In this document: positions 21,636 to 33,861 of the stretch, one piece after another
Layout of the letters: the number at the start of each line of letters is the position of its first letter
Position numbering within the stretch: the first letter of the stretch is position 1
NCBI GenBank assembly: GCA_030272155.1
Contig: CP126196.1
Coordinates: 3,782,001-3,846,000, forward strand
DNA from: Tetradesmus obliquus
Lineage: Eukaryota; Chlorophyta; Chlorophyceae; Sphaeropleales; Scenedesmaceae
Length of the DNA stretch: 64,000 nt
Direction: 5' to 3'
The notes under the pieces: model-generated
The model's database searches: none
Told to the model about the DNA's origin: nothing
The model's input: the letters and a program-made list of their open reading frames with translations, nothing else
Made by a program: the position numbers and the translations under genes

Positions 21636-21661
21636 CCGTACTAGGGTTCGGCCTAGTACGG
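21636..21661. terminator. hairpin with 10-base arms in the convergent intergenic region
   Basis: CCGTACTAGG and CCTAGTACGG form perfect inverted arms around a six-base loop, between the convergent ends of the P450 and sulfotransferase genes. It could mark transcript ends or be a small mobile-element remnant. Confidence 0.4.
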
Positions 21662-22725
21662 ACCGGAACTCGACGTTGGTGGACGCACCTATATACCCCA
21701 GCTGCTAGGCCAGCCCTGATTCGACGGTGCTGTGTAACCCCCCCTCCTTAAAGAAGGTGCTGCTGTCGCCACGTCAGCACAGGTTGGGGCATTGTACCAA
21801 AGGTATGCAGCTGTTCAAAGCTGAAACAGCAACAGAATTGTCCACAGAGCATACTCAGGGGGCAGGTACAATGTGCAGCGCGATGGCGGGAAATGTCTAC
21901 GAGCAGGAGCACCGGTCCCGCCAACGACAGTTGCTAGCTGCCAAACACGCGACAGGCCATCGAAAATTATTGCAGAAACGCGTAAAAAAACTTAATGTTG
22001 TACTGAGAGTTCAGGAAGCATCAGGAGTTGCCTTACAACTCGTCGCATAATGTGACAGCTAGCAGTCACTGCAGTGACTCGGATAAGGTCCCCGACCCGG
22101 GAGGCCATACTCACTGCACCAATTTCATCTACTGCCGGGAGCTGATGTCGGATTTGAACGAATGTGAACGGATGACAACAGCACGGCCACACCTCTTTTC
22201 ATCACGTCAGCAGTACCACTCCTCATTGGATTGGATTGTCCGACAATATCCTATCGGATAGGCCGCAACCAACAAAAGCAGGGCCTCAGCAACTGGCAGC
22301 TCCCTAAACTGCTGCTAGCAAGACACACTTTGCTTGCCTAAACGCAATGACCCAGTCCACACACAATACACAAAGACTGTCAAACAATACCAGCTGCAGG
22401 AATGTTGAAGATATGTCAAAACAGCTGCAGGAAATTCATGATTTCAACTACGCTGGGCGGATCTACTTCTATTTGCTGGTTGAGCAACATCTGTTCCCAT
22501 AAGCGACTGCAGCTGCATATGCTCTGGTGGCTTACGGACAAACACCGCCGCTGCTGCCCTGGAAATAGCAAGCATCCCTTGTCACGACAATATGCTGCAA
22601 GTGCCAATCACAAAGCGCTCGCTTGGAACTGCAGCAACAACAGCAGCAGCAGCAGCTGCAGCTGCTGCTGACAAGATTCAGTTTGTCGTGAAAGCCACAA
22701 CGGCGGCCGCTGCAGCTGCTGCATT
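21662..22725. other. convergent intergenic stretch, no gene seen
   Basis: No recognisable coding sequence. A short inverted sequence CCTATCGGATAGG lies near 22249-22261. A TTACA (TGTAA on the minus strand) at about 22032 could serve the sulfotransferase-like gene but is far from its stop. Confidence 0.4.
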
Positions 22726-22915
22726 TCACTACAATGATTTGGCTGGCTTCTGCTGCGCCTGCTGAATAGCAAGGCAATCCCTGCCGCAGCAGCAGCAGCA
22801 GCCAGCACAGGTTTGCAGCCTGTATCGACTGGCGGCATTGTGCATGTGGTCCTCCATGGCTTTAAAGCCTTGCGTGTCATTGACATGCACAAAAAGGCCT
22901 CCACGGTGGCTGCCC
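22726..22915 (-). repeat. extra copy of the sulfotransferase-like gene's last coding segment
   Basis: A diverged copy of the C-terminal coding sequence (HVNDTQGFK, the membrane segment and SRR) lies past the real stop at 22995. The copy is broken in the segment between the HVNDTQGFK part and the hydrophobic end. Confidence 0.85.
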
Positions 22916-22994
22916 AGGCCAGTCGACAGCAGCCCCATTTGCTGCAGCCCAAGACCCCATAAAAGCCATGACACTAACTTTCCCTGCTGCGGCG

Positions 22995-25652
22995 CTACTG
23001 TCGGCTGCGCCTGCTGAGCAGCAGAGCAACCCCTGCCACAGCCGCCACAGCCAAAGCAGGCACTGCTATTTGTATTGTCTGGTGCCGCTTGTGCACGTAG
23101 CGCACCATGTCCTTAAAACCTTGTGTGTCATTGACATGAGGGAAAGGCTGCTGAGGGACTGGTTTGCCTAGAAGGGCACAGAGGGGCTCCCAGCCCTGGC
23201 TCGGGTGGAACACCAGCAGCCGGTCAGCAGGCACGTGCTGCAGGCAAAATCAAAAAATAATACAACAGCAGCAGCGTGTCAGCAGGAGTATTCACTGCAG
23301 ATACAGGCAACACGAGTTTCTGGCACAGCCCTGTGTGACGTGAGGGAAGGGCTACTGAGGCATTGGCCTTTTTAGGAAGGCACTCCAGGTAGCGCTGCTG
23401 TGCTGCTTCCCGGTGCTCAAAGTCACCCTTGAGTATGCCCTGCCACAGCACCTTGTCCATCATGGAGCCCATCTTGCGGCCAAAAAACGGGGAAACTGCC
23501 ACTGCCTGCTGGCTGCGTCAAAAACAAACAGGAGCAACTAGGCACGACCAAGCAACAACGGCTAATCAGCAGCTACCCAGTGCTAACACATTACAACCTC
23601 ACCTGCTTCACGCCCGCATTCTACTCCAGGTAGCGCTACTGTGCTGCTGCAGGGTCCTCAAAGTCACCCTGCAGTATGCCCTGCCACAGCACTGCCTCCA
23701 TCATGGGGCCCATCTCACCCTGCAGCGAGGCGGAAAATTGACCCTTTCCTGCTACATCAACAGACACACAAGCACTAGACACGCCAAGCAACAACTACTG
23801 AGCGGCAGCCACCCCAAGCCAAAGCAATACATTACACTCTCACCTGCTTCACGGCCTCGTTCCACTCCAGGTAGCGCTGCTGTGCTGCTTCCCGGTCCTC
23901 AAAGTCTCCCTTCAGTATGCCCTGCCACAGCACCACGTTCATCATGGGGCCCATCTTGCGGCCGGGAGGGAAGAAGCCATCTAGCCAGCGCACATAGGCA
24001 GGTGCATCTTCTATTGCCTGATACAATAGCGGCAATGCAAAGACAAAGCAGTGTGTTGAAGGATGTGGCATAACAGCGTGCATATGTGGTGGTATTGCAA
24101 GCTTGCAGCATAACGGGAAAGAGCCGTCCAGCCAGCGCACATAGGCTGGGGCATAATCTATTGCCTGTTGGGTTTTGGGGGCAGCAGCATAATGAGAAGT
24201 GACAGCATGTCGGCCAGGATGTGACATAAAAATGTGTGAACATGTGGTTGCCAGCTGGCGGCCGGGTCAACAAGGATGTGACGTAACAATGTGTGAACAC
24301 GTGGTTGCAAGATTGCACGGAAGGAATGCAGCCGTCCAGCCAGAGCACGCATATCTCTTGTTGGCACAACAGCGCGGCGGGAGCGACGAACAACAGCACG
24401 ACCAACAGCCCGACCCCGAGCCATCAGTGCAAGCACTAGTAACATGTACATCAACCCTTATTCTGCCCCAGACAACAACACTCCACCGTTCCTTGCTGCC
24501 CACCTTGCAGATGGCTCACACTGTATCCTTCACCGGCCGGCCAGTCGCCAGTCTCTGCCCTATTACATAACATCAAAGTAACGCTCGACCCTTCCGTGCT
24601 GCCCACCTTGCAGATGGCCCACACTGTCTCCTTCACACTGTCGTACCAGCTGGCTGGGTCACGCACCGTCAGGATGACCTGTAGCAGCATCAGCATCAGC
24701 ATCAGCATCAGCATCAGCATCAGCATCAGCAGCATCAGCAGCAGCAGCAGCAGCAACTAGCTAAATGCCGGCCGTCACACGTTCAAGCATTGATGAATAT
24801 CCAATGTTGTTTGTGAACTAGTTGGCTGACTGCAGAGCCCTAAGGGACGCTGGCAAGCTGTGTTAGACATGCCAGCCCAGCTGCAGCAGTGATGGCATGC
24901 AGCACGGCGCCCGCGCAAGCGTGGCTCAACACCTAGGGCCTGAGCTTCAGGCAGCTATAAGTGGGTTTGGGCTCCATGCAGGGTTCACCTTTGCGTCTGG
25001 GGACGGCGGTGTGGAAATGCCACCTGCCCAGCTGCGCATGCATAAGCCGCTGGTGCTTTGGCAACCTGTTACACAAGCTGTTATGGATCCTCATCCTCAC
25101 GGCTTCAGTGCTTACCTTTGCGTCAGGGTAGGCCTCCATGAGCTGCTTGTAGAAGAAGTTGGCTGGCCAGTCGCAGACAGCAGCACTGCCCGCCAGCACC
25201 GACCTGAAGTCAACCGCCTTGCCTGTGGCGGCGCAGCAGCAATACGCAGTTGTGGTTGGTGTTGTGAAACAGCGGTGACTAAAGTAACATCCAACTCATG
25301 CGGCAAAGGTGGCTGACCTTCGATGCCGTGCCAAACACAAAACATGAACCATGGCAGTTGAAACTGTGACGCTGGTGACCAGGGCATGGTGCAAACAAGT
25401 TGCTGCTGCTTGCTGGCTGCGCCTCCTGCTGCCGTTGGCGCTCTTGCTCTTGCTGCTGCAAGTCTGGTACCACAGCTGCTGCTGCCAGTGTTGCTGCTGC
25501 TACTGCTGCCAGTATGCTGCCGCAGCAACTAGCCAGGCACGTTGCACACCTTCTGCTGCATCATGCCAGAAGCCCACGTCTCCCCTCTGTATGATGGTGA
25601 CCATATGGTAACATGGCATTCCTAGAATCTCCAATGCCGTCTGCAAGCCAGT

Positions 25653-25705
<53 letters not shown>

Positions 25706-25993
25706 GGCACAGCAGTAGCACACACAACAACACCTGCAGCAACCTCAAACATGTAACCAAGCATTTCAAAACCTAGAGCTGGCAAGTGTCTGAAGCTGTA
25801 AAAACTCGTCAAGCTGCGCTGCAGCAATTGGCCGCACCTTCAGCGATAAAGTCCCTGTCCGGCCGCATCCCGCGCCAATGAGCTCCATCGCAACGTTTGA
25901 CTGCCGAGACATTCCATTAAAACTTTGCTTGAGCTTTGCTGCTGCAAGGATGCCCTTCTCAGGTGTCGCTGATTCTATCACAAATGATGACAC
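22995..25993 (-). CDS. P-loop sulfotransferase-like protein with C-terminal membrane anchor
   Basis: This is related to the sulfotransferase group of Pfam Sulfotransfer_4, whose members bind PAPS and transfer sulfate; the acceptor is unknown. Six exons (minus): 25993-25838, 25640-25550, 25222-25116, 24678-24607, 24017-23844 and 23237-22995. Phases agree and the sum is 843 nt, 280 aa. The 5'-phosphosulfate loop is GAGCGRTGTLSLK (about 40-52), followed by ALEILGMPCYHM. CDWPANFFYKQLMEAYPDAK and VILTVRDPASWYDS (from about 119) carry the 3'-phosphate-binding Arg/Ser region. ADRLLVF and LCALLGKPVP are typical of the C-terminal half. Residues about 255-274 (IAVPALAVAAVAGVALLLS) form a single membrane segment ending in SRRSRQ, suggesting a tail-anchored protein facing the cytosol. 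The start could instead be the Met at residue 36. Several exons have partial copies. Confidence 0.85.
23380..23505 (-). repeat. second downstream copy of sulfotransferase-like exon 5
   Basis: Encodes KMGSMMDKVLWQGILKGDFE and EAAQQRYLE, matching the exon at 24017-23844 (KMGPMMNVVLWQGILKGDFE). It lacks the exon end and donor. Confidence 0.9.
23603..23725 (-). repeat. first downstream copy of sulfotransferase-like exon 5 with donor
   Basis: Matches the 3' part of the exon at 24017-23844, including VKQ|GTGAGG at the donor. In-frame stops occur inside the copied segment (in the RYLE part). Confidence 0.9.
24110..24170 (-). repeat. upstream copy of sulfotransferase-like exon 5 start
   Basis: Encodes AIDYAPAYVRWLDGSFP, matching AIEDAPAYVRWLDGFFP of the real exon. 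A weaker third copy encoding LWLDGCIPS is near 24325-24350. Confidence 0.88.
24500..24560 (-). repeat. downstream copy of sulfotransferase-like exon 4 end with donor
   Basis: The end of the exon at 24607 (VKETVWAICK, then GTGGGC) is copied with one nonsense change (TGG to TGA) and the same donor. Confidence 0.85.
24683..24756. repeat. AGCATC/CAGCAG microsatellite in an intron
   Basis: About nine repeats of the hexamer AGCATC merge into a CAG tract, directly upstream of exon 4 of the sulfotransferase-like gene (minus-strand sense GATGCT/CTG). Confidence 0.9.
25653..25703. repeat. (CAG)17 microsatellite (CTG in the sense of the gene)
   Basis: An uninterrupted triplet run lies in intron 1 of the sulfotransferase-like gene, about 15 bases upstream of the exon 2 acceptor at 25640. 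Confidence 0.95.
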
Positions 25994-28264
25994 CCACTGC
26001 CGTCAACCCAGGTGACTGTCAGCATAATCCATGCCGGATGTTAGGATTTATAACCCGCAGACATGCGGCAGACTGCCATATGTATAATGTAAATAGCATT
26101 TTTTGAATCGTGCTGCTTCTACAACACACCATGGCCAGACAGCACAGAGGTTACCCTGCTAGTGAATTGCCACATGGCTGCAGTCATGCCGCTGCCCACA
26201 GGCCAGCCACTTTCTAAGACGCAAAAGCTTACAACTTTGGGCCGCCAGAACCAGCTCAGCATACAAGCATCCTGCGCATTCCATCGTATGCATATACTCG
26301 CTGCGCAGTGCAGTGCAGTGTCTCACCAGCACAGCGTCCCTGCTGCGGTGCCACCGCCGGGCGGCTGCTTGCATGCTGCGCAAATTGGTTGTCAATGTAG
26401 CACACACAATTGATAGTTTACTATGAACCGCCACTCATAATCAGCACCAGCAAGCCTCACAGCTAAGCATGTGACATATGCATGCCTCGGTGTCGTTCTG
26501 CTGCTGACAGCAAACTGTCAGGACACCCCGCACAGTGGTACCGTCTACCACTGCACCCCGCCTGCAAAACCTGTGGCGCTGCTGGCCACAGCCAGCTCGC
26601 TGCCTTGGTTCATGCCGACATAGTCACGCCATTCTGGCATTACCAGATTTTACTTCACGTGCCAGCCCACAACCTGCAAGAACCGTTATGTGAGCTGTGA
26701 CAGCTGCTGTGTGTGCAGCCGCTGCACAGGCTTGTTACTTTCGCCAGCTCCGAGTACGTGTCCAGTCAGCGCTGAGCACTGAATCAGGCTCAATGGTAAA
26801 TACATAGCACATGAACACCATAGAATATCAAGTATTCTATACTATGCAGGCAGCAAAGCTGCAAGTGCCTCAACGTTGGGCAGTTATCTGCTCATGGGAG
26901 CATCAGATGCAAACCGCAGGATCACCAGCATCACGCCATCACTGCCACCACAACAACAACTGTGAGGGGCTCAAACTACAGCTCCCAACGCACGAACACC
27001 AGCCTGTGGCGCAGCTGCTCGCTGGAGCTTCAGCTGCAACCTGCAGAACACCACCACCACAGTCAACACTAACATGGCAACACAAAGGATCTGCTTGCAG
27101 CAGCTGCACTGCAGCTGTCAGCGCACAAGCGCCAGCCACCAAACACGTTCAACAGCAGGAACCATGCAGATATACTGCATACGCTGCAATACCCAGACAT
27201 GCAATGCAAAGCTGCACAGAGGGTGCACTGGCCATGCAGTCAGCGCTGCTGCTGTAAGCGTGCGCTGTTGGGGGCGGCCACCATCACACCATCACTGCCA
27301 CCACATAACAAACTTTGACGTGCTCAAACTATAGCTCCTAACGCACAAACATCAGCCACCAAACACGTTTAACACCAGGAACCACACAGAATCTGCAGAT
27401 TCTGCATCTGTTGTACGGTTCAGACATGACACACACGGTTGCACAGAGGGTGCACTGACCATGCAGTCAGTGCTGCTGCTGTGAGCTAGCTGCAACCCAG
27501 CACGGCCTGTTTGAACGGCCTACATACAGACAGGCCATGAATGACCCTGTGCTGACATGACGCAATACGTGCACCTTAATACGTCAGGCCACAGCTGAAT
27601 GGTATGCATACATGCATAGACTTAGAGACTGGAAGCCAGCTGCTGTCTGGCTATCACACAGGTAAGACATGCGCATGCGGTGATGTTGCAAGACCGCACC
27701 GGAAACCAACAGCCGGAAAGCAGAGCAGCTGCACGGCAGATGAGCAAGTCAAACCGCGTTGTGTGGCTGACATGCACAACAAAGGAAGCACCTGTTTAGT
27801 TAGTACGCTGCGAAAGGCCCGTGGCCCGCAGAACAATTGGAAGAGGGGAACACAAAGGGCGCCTAAAAGATGGATGCAATGTGACCATGCAGTAGTATAG
27901 GTAGCAGCATGCACCTGTTGTTATGCATCATACAACAAACCATGGACATACGTATCAGCCTCAGACAGACCTCCTGCCTGAAAATTGCTGCGTACACTTG
28001 TGCGAGGTCCACACTGCGTAACATGACTCCTCTAGTGCACGACACACATCGTGGCTCATCCCTGTTGCTGACAAGTCTTGCATGCAACACGCCTGGGCAT
28101 GTCAAGGCAGCTGTTAGAAAGTGTTAGAAAGCGCGGCTCTCGCAAGTTCATCACATTCTTCAACAACACACTGCAGACGTCGTCATGCGCAATGCCAATC
28201 TTCATCGCAGCTGCTGTCTATTAGAGAGAGCATCCCGAATCACATGCAGCCAACCACCTTTCTT
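25994..28264. other. 2.3 kb without a recognised gene; contains a diverged tandem duplication
   Basis: No protein family is visible. The segment 26930-27260 is repeated at 27283-27485: both contain CCATCACTGCCACCACA near the start, CACCAAACACGTT in the middle and GCACAGAGGGTGCACTG near the end. The second copy lacks an internal block of roughly 130 bases. Confidence 0.6.
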
Positions 28265-29284
28265 CTACTTCCATTCAATCTGCTGCTGCACTGCAGTGAG
28301 GCCCGCCTGCTTGCAGCGACCAGCGCAGCGCGCCTCCAGCTGCTGCTGCTGCTGCTGCTGATGTGGATACTTGTCGTGGCGTGCGAAGCCAGCTGTTGCC
28401 AGCATCATCGCTCCGGCTGATGCGTCGCCTGTGAAAGGGCAAAGCTGCAATGCCTCTGACAGGGTTGACATTGCCATCAGCGATCCAGGGGCAGGACGGC
28501 TGCTGCTGCTGCAGCTGCTGCTGCCTGCATAGCTGGTGTGCTGAGATCCGCCTTTCTGTGTACCATGCTCTGTGACAGCTGCGCAGCTGTTGTGGCTGCT
28601 TATTCCTGTGTTTCCTGCAGGCGTTAGTGCCTGGCTGCCAAACCCTGAACCCTGAGGCGCCAGTTTGAATCGAGTGGCGTGACAGCTGGCAGATGTAGCG
28701 CTCCGCTGCTGCCGGCTGCCGGGGTCCGTGCTCCTGCTGCTGCTGTGGTAGCTGGATTGGATGAGTGATCCAGCACGAATCAGCGGCTGTGCTGTTGAGC
28801 TGCTGTTGTTTTGGTTGATCTGGCATCCCGGGTCAGAGTTGGTCATTGCCAGGGAGAAGAGCATGCAGCTGCCGCCTGAAGATTGCAGGGAGCGTGTGTG
28901 CTGTGCAGCATGCTTTGGAGATACTGGAGGCGACCCTCGCACAATGTACCTGCCGCCACCCCCACTGCTGCTGCTGCTGCTGTTTGTACCGTCGCTGCCA
29001 GTAGAAAGCAGGTTGCTGTTGATGCAACTGATGCGCAGCCTTGCGGCAGGGCTGCATGTGCTGTTGGCGCCGGGTGTGCCAGCATCTGCTGCCATGGAGC
29101 CTGCAAGCACGGGTACCACGAAGTCTAGAAAGCTTTTTCTAGTGACAAGTATTAGCTGCAGCAGCAGCAGGAAAGAACTTGTGCTGTCACCAGCATGTGC
29201 AACAGGTGTTGCAGCACATGTACTGTACAGCAGCACCGCCCCTTTTGCTAGCTGTTCTGGCCCCATAATGCTGGATTTTTGCAA
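28265..29284 (-). CDS. Ser-rich hypothetical protein (single open frame)
   Basis: A 339-codon frame on the minus strand. It is rich in Ser, Gly, Thr and Asn, with short motifs such as RYIVRGSPPVSP that look like phosphorylation sites, and a Gln run near the end. No conserved domain is recognised. Unlike most open frames in the window it is not dominated by one triplet tract, which is the main reason to keep it. The N-terminal 70 residues may be non-coding or belong to an upstream exon. It could be a chance frame in GC-rich DNA. Confidence 0.4.
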   Translation of the reverse strand: MQKSSIMGPEQLAKGAVLLYSTCAATPVAHAGDSTSSFLLLLQLILVTRKSFLDFVVPVLAGSMAADAGTPGANSTCSPAARLRISCINSNLLSTGSDGTNSSSSSSGGGGRYIVRGSPPVSPKHAAQHTRSLQSSGGSCMLFSLAMTNSDPGCQINQNNSSSTAQPLIRAGSLIQSSYHSSSRSTDPGSRQQRSATSASCHATRFKLAPQGSGFGSQALTPAGNTGISSHNSCAAVTEHGTQKGGSQHTSYAGSSSCSSSSRPAPGSLMAMSTLSEALQLCPFTGDASAGAMMLATAGFARHDKYPHQQQQQQQLEARCAGRCKQAGLTAVQQQIEWK

Positions 29285-30660
29285 ATATACGTTTCTGCTA
29301 TCAGAGATTCCAGTGCGTACTGCGTTCTGACCTGCTGTAGCGTTCTGAGTCGCTACTGTACAGGCGCCCAGCCAACTGCCGATTGCGTGAGATGCTCTGG
29401 CCTGTGACGTTCAAGCACTTCACCAGAAGCGTTTCAAGTTGTAATTGCTCAATTGCTCACGACAGCAGAGATACCAGAAGTACAGAAAGCAAACGCACAC
29501 AGTACGGCGGATAAAGACGTATCAAGCTGTGCTGCTGCGTGCTTCACTTGCACAGCAAGCAGCCTGACTTCCGGTAGGTTATGTTGTCGGCCTTATACCT
29601 GTTGGCGCATCATTGGCAACGTGGTGTTACAGTTGACCCGATGACAGCGGGCAAAGATACAGATGCCCATGCATCTTGCATATGCAAGGAATCGACTGGC
29701 ATCTCCCATGCTTACAGCAGGCATATATATCTGCATGTCGTAGAACATGTTTTAAGCGCATACGTTTCAACACCCACCCACGAAACCCTGCTTGTGCAAG
29801 CACATGCCTACTGCTGCCAGCAGGCGGGCAGCATTACTGCAGTAATGCTGCGGCAAGCAGATCCGCCACAATCTGCAAACAGGGTGCATCAGCACAGCTA
29901 GGTGCCATGTTGGACGGTCTGCACTGCACAGCACTGCAAGGCACAGCCCTGCAAAGGATGGCAAACAAAGCCCATTGAAATTAACCAAGCAAGCTCAAGG
30001 ACGCTGCTCGAGGACAGCAGCGCGGCGAGCTCGAGGTTCAATGACGTTTCAGCAAAACACACGCATCACATCAGCACAACACAACTACGCTACTCTGTGC
30101 ACGTCTCCTCTTCTCTGCTACCCTGCTGCCAGCAGCAGTCCGCCAACAACCCTCAGCAACCTACCACGTTGATATCCGTCACATGATGTGACATAGCTGT
30201 GTGGTAGTAGAATGAGATACGCATGTATGCTTGCACAGCAATACGGCAGGCACCAATGCAAGTCAGCAGCGCGCCAACAGGCTGCTGCCACACAAGCAAC
30301 GCCCACAACAGGGCAACGCTGACACCCAGCACTGACACAAAAAAACTCGCTTTGTGTACACCCAAGCATGGTGCAAGGGACGCGTCCTGCTGATGGTACA
30401 TGCACAGATCCGCTCCAGACTGGCTGGAGGTTTTACCCACATCAAGTTCAAAGTCTAAAAGTTTGTTGGTTCAAAGTGTTCGTACAAAACCAAGAAGGTT
30501 TCCCTGCACCCACTGTCACCTTCTCACGCACTTGGAGCAGCACACGCTACGCTCAGATTTCCCCACAGAAACACACACCAACACCAGCGCAGCATCGGTG
30601 CTGCAACAACTGCTCTGCCTTTCAAACAGCTGAAGGCGCCAACTGAACGCACTCCCTCTC
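29285..30660. other. no feature seen
   Basis: This stretch between the Ser-rich frame and the extra terminal-exon copies of the DnaJ-ferredoxin gene shows no family, repeat array or RNA gene that I can support. Confidence 0.4.
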
Positions 30661-30689
30661 ACACTGGTTGCTGGTCAACCTTTGCTGTC

Positions 30690-31076
30690 AGTCCTGCAAA
30701 GACGTCGCTGTCAGCAGCAGGCTGGACTGCTTGCCGCGCCGCTGCAGCTCCTGCCAGCTCTTCCACTGCCCAGCAGAAACACAGCTGCCAGCTGCAAAGA
30801 AAAGCGTCCACGAGACTGGCCCATCATGATGCAGGTCTGCTGGTTTGTGCTGCTGCTGCTGCTGCTGCTGCTGCTGTCACGACTGCTGCTGCTGCTGACT
30901 GCTGCTGCTGCTTCAGTCCTGCGAAGACGTCGCAGTCAGCAGCAGGCTGGACTGCTTGCCGCGCCGCTGCAGCTCCTGCCAGCTCTTCCACTGCCCAGCA
31001 GAAACACAGCTGCCAGCTGCAAAGACAAGCGTAAACGAGACTGGCCCATCATGATGCAGGTCTGCTGGTTGCTTTG

Positions 31077-31114
<38 letters not shown>

Positions 31115-31300
31115 ACTGCTGCTGCTGCTGACTGCTGCTGCTGCTTCAGTCCTGCGAAGACGTCGCAGTCAGCAGCAGGCTCGACTGCTTGCCGCGCCGC
31201 TGCAGCTCCTGCCAGCTCTTCCACTGCCCAGCAGAAACACAGCTGCCAGCTGCAAAGACAAGCGTAAACGAGACTGGCCCATCATGATGCAGGTCTGCTG
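30690..31300 (-). repeat. three extra tandem copies of the DnaJ-ferredoxin terminal exon end
   Basis: The final coding segment at 31375 (WKSWQELQRRGKQSSLLLTA, then TSSQD and stop) is repeated at about 31160, 30925 and 30695. The period is about 225-233 bases. The two nearer copies keep the stop codon, and CTG tracts lie between units. All three are past the end of the model. Confidence 0.92.
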
Positions 31301-31374
31301 GTTGCTTTGTGCTGCTGCTGCTGCTGCTGCTGCTGCTGTCACGACTGCTGCTGCTGCTGACTGCTGCTGCTGCT

Positions 31375-32779
31375 TCAGTCCTGCGAAGACGTCGCAGTCA
31401 GCAGCAGGCTCGACTGCTTGCCGCGCCGCTGCAGCTCCTGCCAGCTCTTCCACTGCCGCGCAGCCCTCGCCGCCTTTGCAGCCAGCTTGGCAATCCTAGC
31501 ACCCTCTTTCGTACCCGCCCCAGCATCACCATTCCCCTCACCATACCCGCTGTAATCGCCGTAGCTGCTGCTGTCGTATTCGCCGCTGCTGCTGGGGTTG
31601 TCGCCGCCATCATAGCTGCTGGAGGCACTTGCTGCTCCCGATGCTGCTCGGCGTGCCGCACTCGCTGCCTGCGCATACATGTTGGCGCCAGCGCTGGCAC
31701 CTCCCACTGCGCTCCACCAGCTGGCGAAGGCGCTGGCTGCTTCCTCGCGCTGCAGCTTGGCACGCATGGCTGCCTGGCGCTTCTCCCATGCTATGCTGGC
31801 CTCCTGCATGGAGTCACGAGGAGACGACATAAGAAAACAGCGGGAGATGAGTGCACAGAGGCAAGAGTAGGTTGCATATGAGGGGATGCGGCAACACATG
31901 GCTGCCTGGCGCTTCTCCCATGCTATGCTCGCCTCCTGCTTGATGCGTCAAACAACACAAGAGATGTGTCATGGAACGAGGAGGGGTGGGTAAACAGCGG
32001 CCAAGGAAACTTGACGCAAGGGAGGTGCCGCAAGGGCAGCATGGTGGCCTGGCATTTCTGGCAGAGTGTCTCGGCTCAAGCAAGTGCTGTTGCGTTCAAG
32101 ATTTTGGCCGTATCTGGCCCTGGCTTGTGGGTTTGCACCCACTAGTTAGGAATCACTTATGGTGATTTGGGAACGGCTCCCTCCTCTGGGTTCACCTCTT
32201 GCTAGAAAAACATGTAGTTGATTGATTGCTTGGCTTGGCTCATGTGAGACATGCAGCACGCCACTGAGGCTGGGTGCATCTACACATAGCTGCGTTGCAG
32301 TGATAACTGTGCAGCAGCCACCTTGTGCGAAGCAGAAAGCAGTCGCAGCAGCAGCAGGTTCTTACGTTTTACGCGTCGCGGCCGCCGCCCCCGCCGCTCA
32401 TGAGGCTCCACACCGCACGACAGCATTTATGCATTTATGCAGGTGGGATCAAAGCCCCACACAGGACCAGAACTTGCGCCAGGCGCACCCACATGTGTCC
32501 AACTGTTAAAACTGCCCACACACTGCGACTTTAAACAGGACGACATGAAAACAGCAGCAGCAACTCACGTTGAACACGTCGCGGCCGCCGCCCCCGCCAC
32601 TCATGAGGCTCCACACCGCCACCCGCTCCATGCGCGCCATGCTGGCTTCTAGTAGCGACAGCTGCGAGGCAGTCACCTGGCAGCAGCAGTGGGGTGCGTT
32701 AGTGCCACACCACCTGTGGTGTGTTCCATGAGCGCCATGCTGGCCTCAAGCAGCGGCAGCTGTGAGGCGCTCACCTGGC

Positions 32780-32830
<51 letters not shown>

Positions 32831-33816
32831 GCATGATTGCACACCAGTGCTGCTTGATGCATGCTATGCTCTGTGACATATTGTTACGTACCAGGCAATG
32901 TCTGCTGGGAGAGAGTTCCACATGCTGAGTATCTGGGTTTGAGCTGGACTGCTTATGTTTCACTGCTTTGACTTGAAGCCCTGCTGTGCTCTGAAAACGT
33001 AATGCACACGAGCGTTATTCTGCAGCTCACCCAGTGGATGCAGCTGACGGGGCAGGTGTCGATGGCCTCCTGCAGCTTGTCCTCCGTGTCAACACCTTGC
33101 CGCATCACACGCGCACGCCCATAGTCCTCCTCTATGGCAAAGGAGCTGGGGCACACGTTGGTGCACTGCACAGAGAAGAGCAGGCAGGGCAGAAGGGTAG
33201 GCAGCACAGACGGCACAGCGACAAGGCATCACAGGGGAAAAAATCGTCCTCAACCAAAAAGGATCTGGGGCCACACACTGGTGCACTGCAGCAGGCGAGA
33301 CAGCGCAGTCCAGGGGTCGGCAGAGGACAGCAGTATCAGGCCGTTTGGGCGACAGTATGACAGCTAGCATGGCTGCTCTCCCGCTGCTGCAAGCAAACTG
33401 CCAATGTTGCATGCCTGCAGCGCTTGTGGTAGCAGATTGTCTGACAAAGACGATAACCCACGCTTGATATGACTCAGCAGCAAGGCAGCAGCGCACTAAT
33501 GGAACACTACAATGGGTGCAGCAAGCACAGCTACCCTGCTGCGCGCTGGTACTGCTGCTGCCCATGCAGTTCAGCACTCACGTTGCGGCAGCCGATGCAC
33601 GTGAACTCGTCGACAAACACCTGCAAGCGCAGCAACAACAGCAGCAGCAAGCAGATTCAGCAGTGCAGCGATGTCAGCCTCTGCAGGGGTGGACTCTGTA
33701 ACAGCGTACGTTCTCCATATAGATGACTGGTCTCATCAAATGGCACCATGCAGTATGTAGGGGGGTGGTGCTGCTTCTGCTGCCGCTGCTGCTGCAAGTG
33801 AGCTGTATGCCCTGGG

Positions 33817-33861
<45 letters not shown>

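Noticed and set aside
31375-31375. Continuing the DnaJ-ferredoxin protein through the downstream copies of the terminal exon
   Set aside because: The first copy already ends with a stop codon, and the next copies also carry it, so they cannot extend the protein by simple reading.
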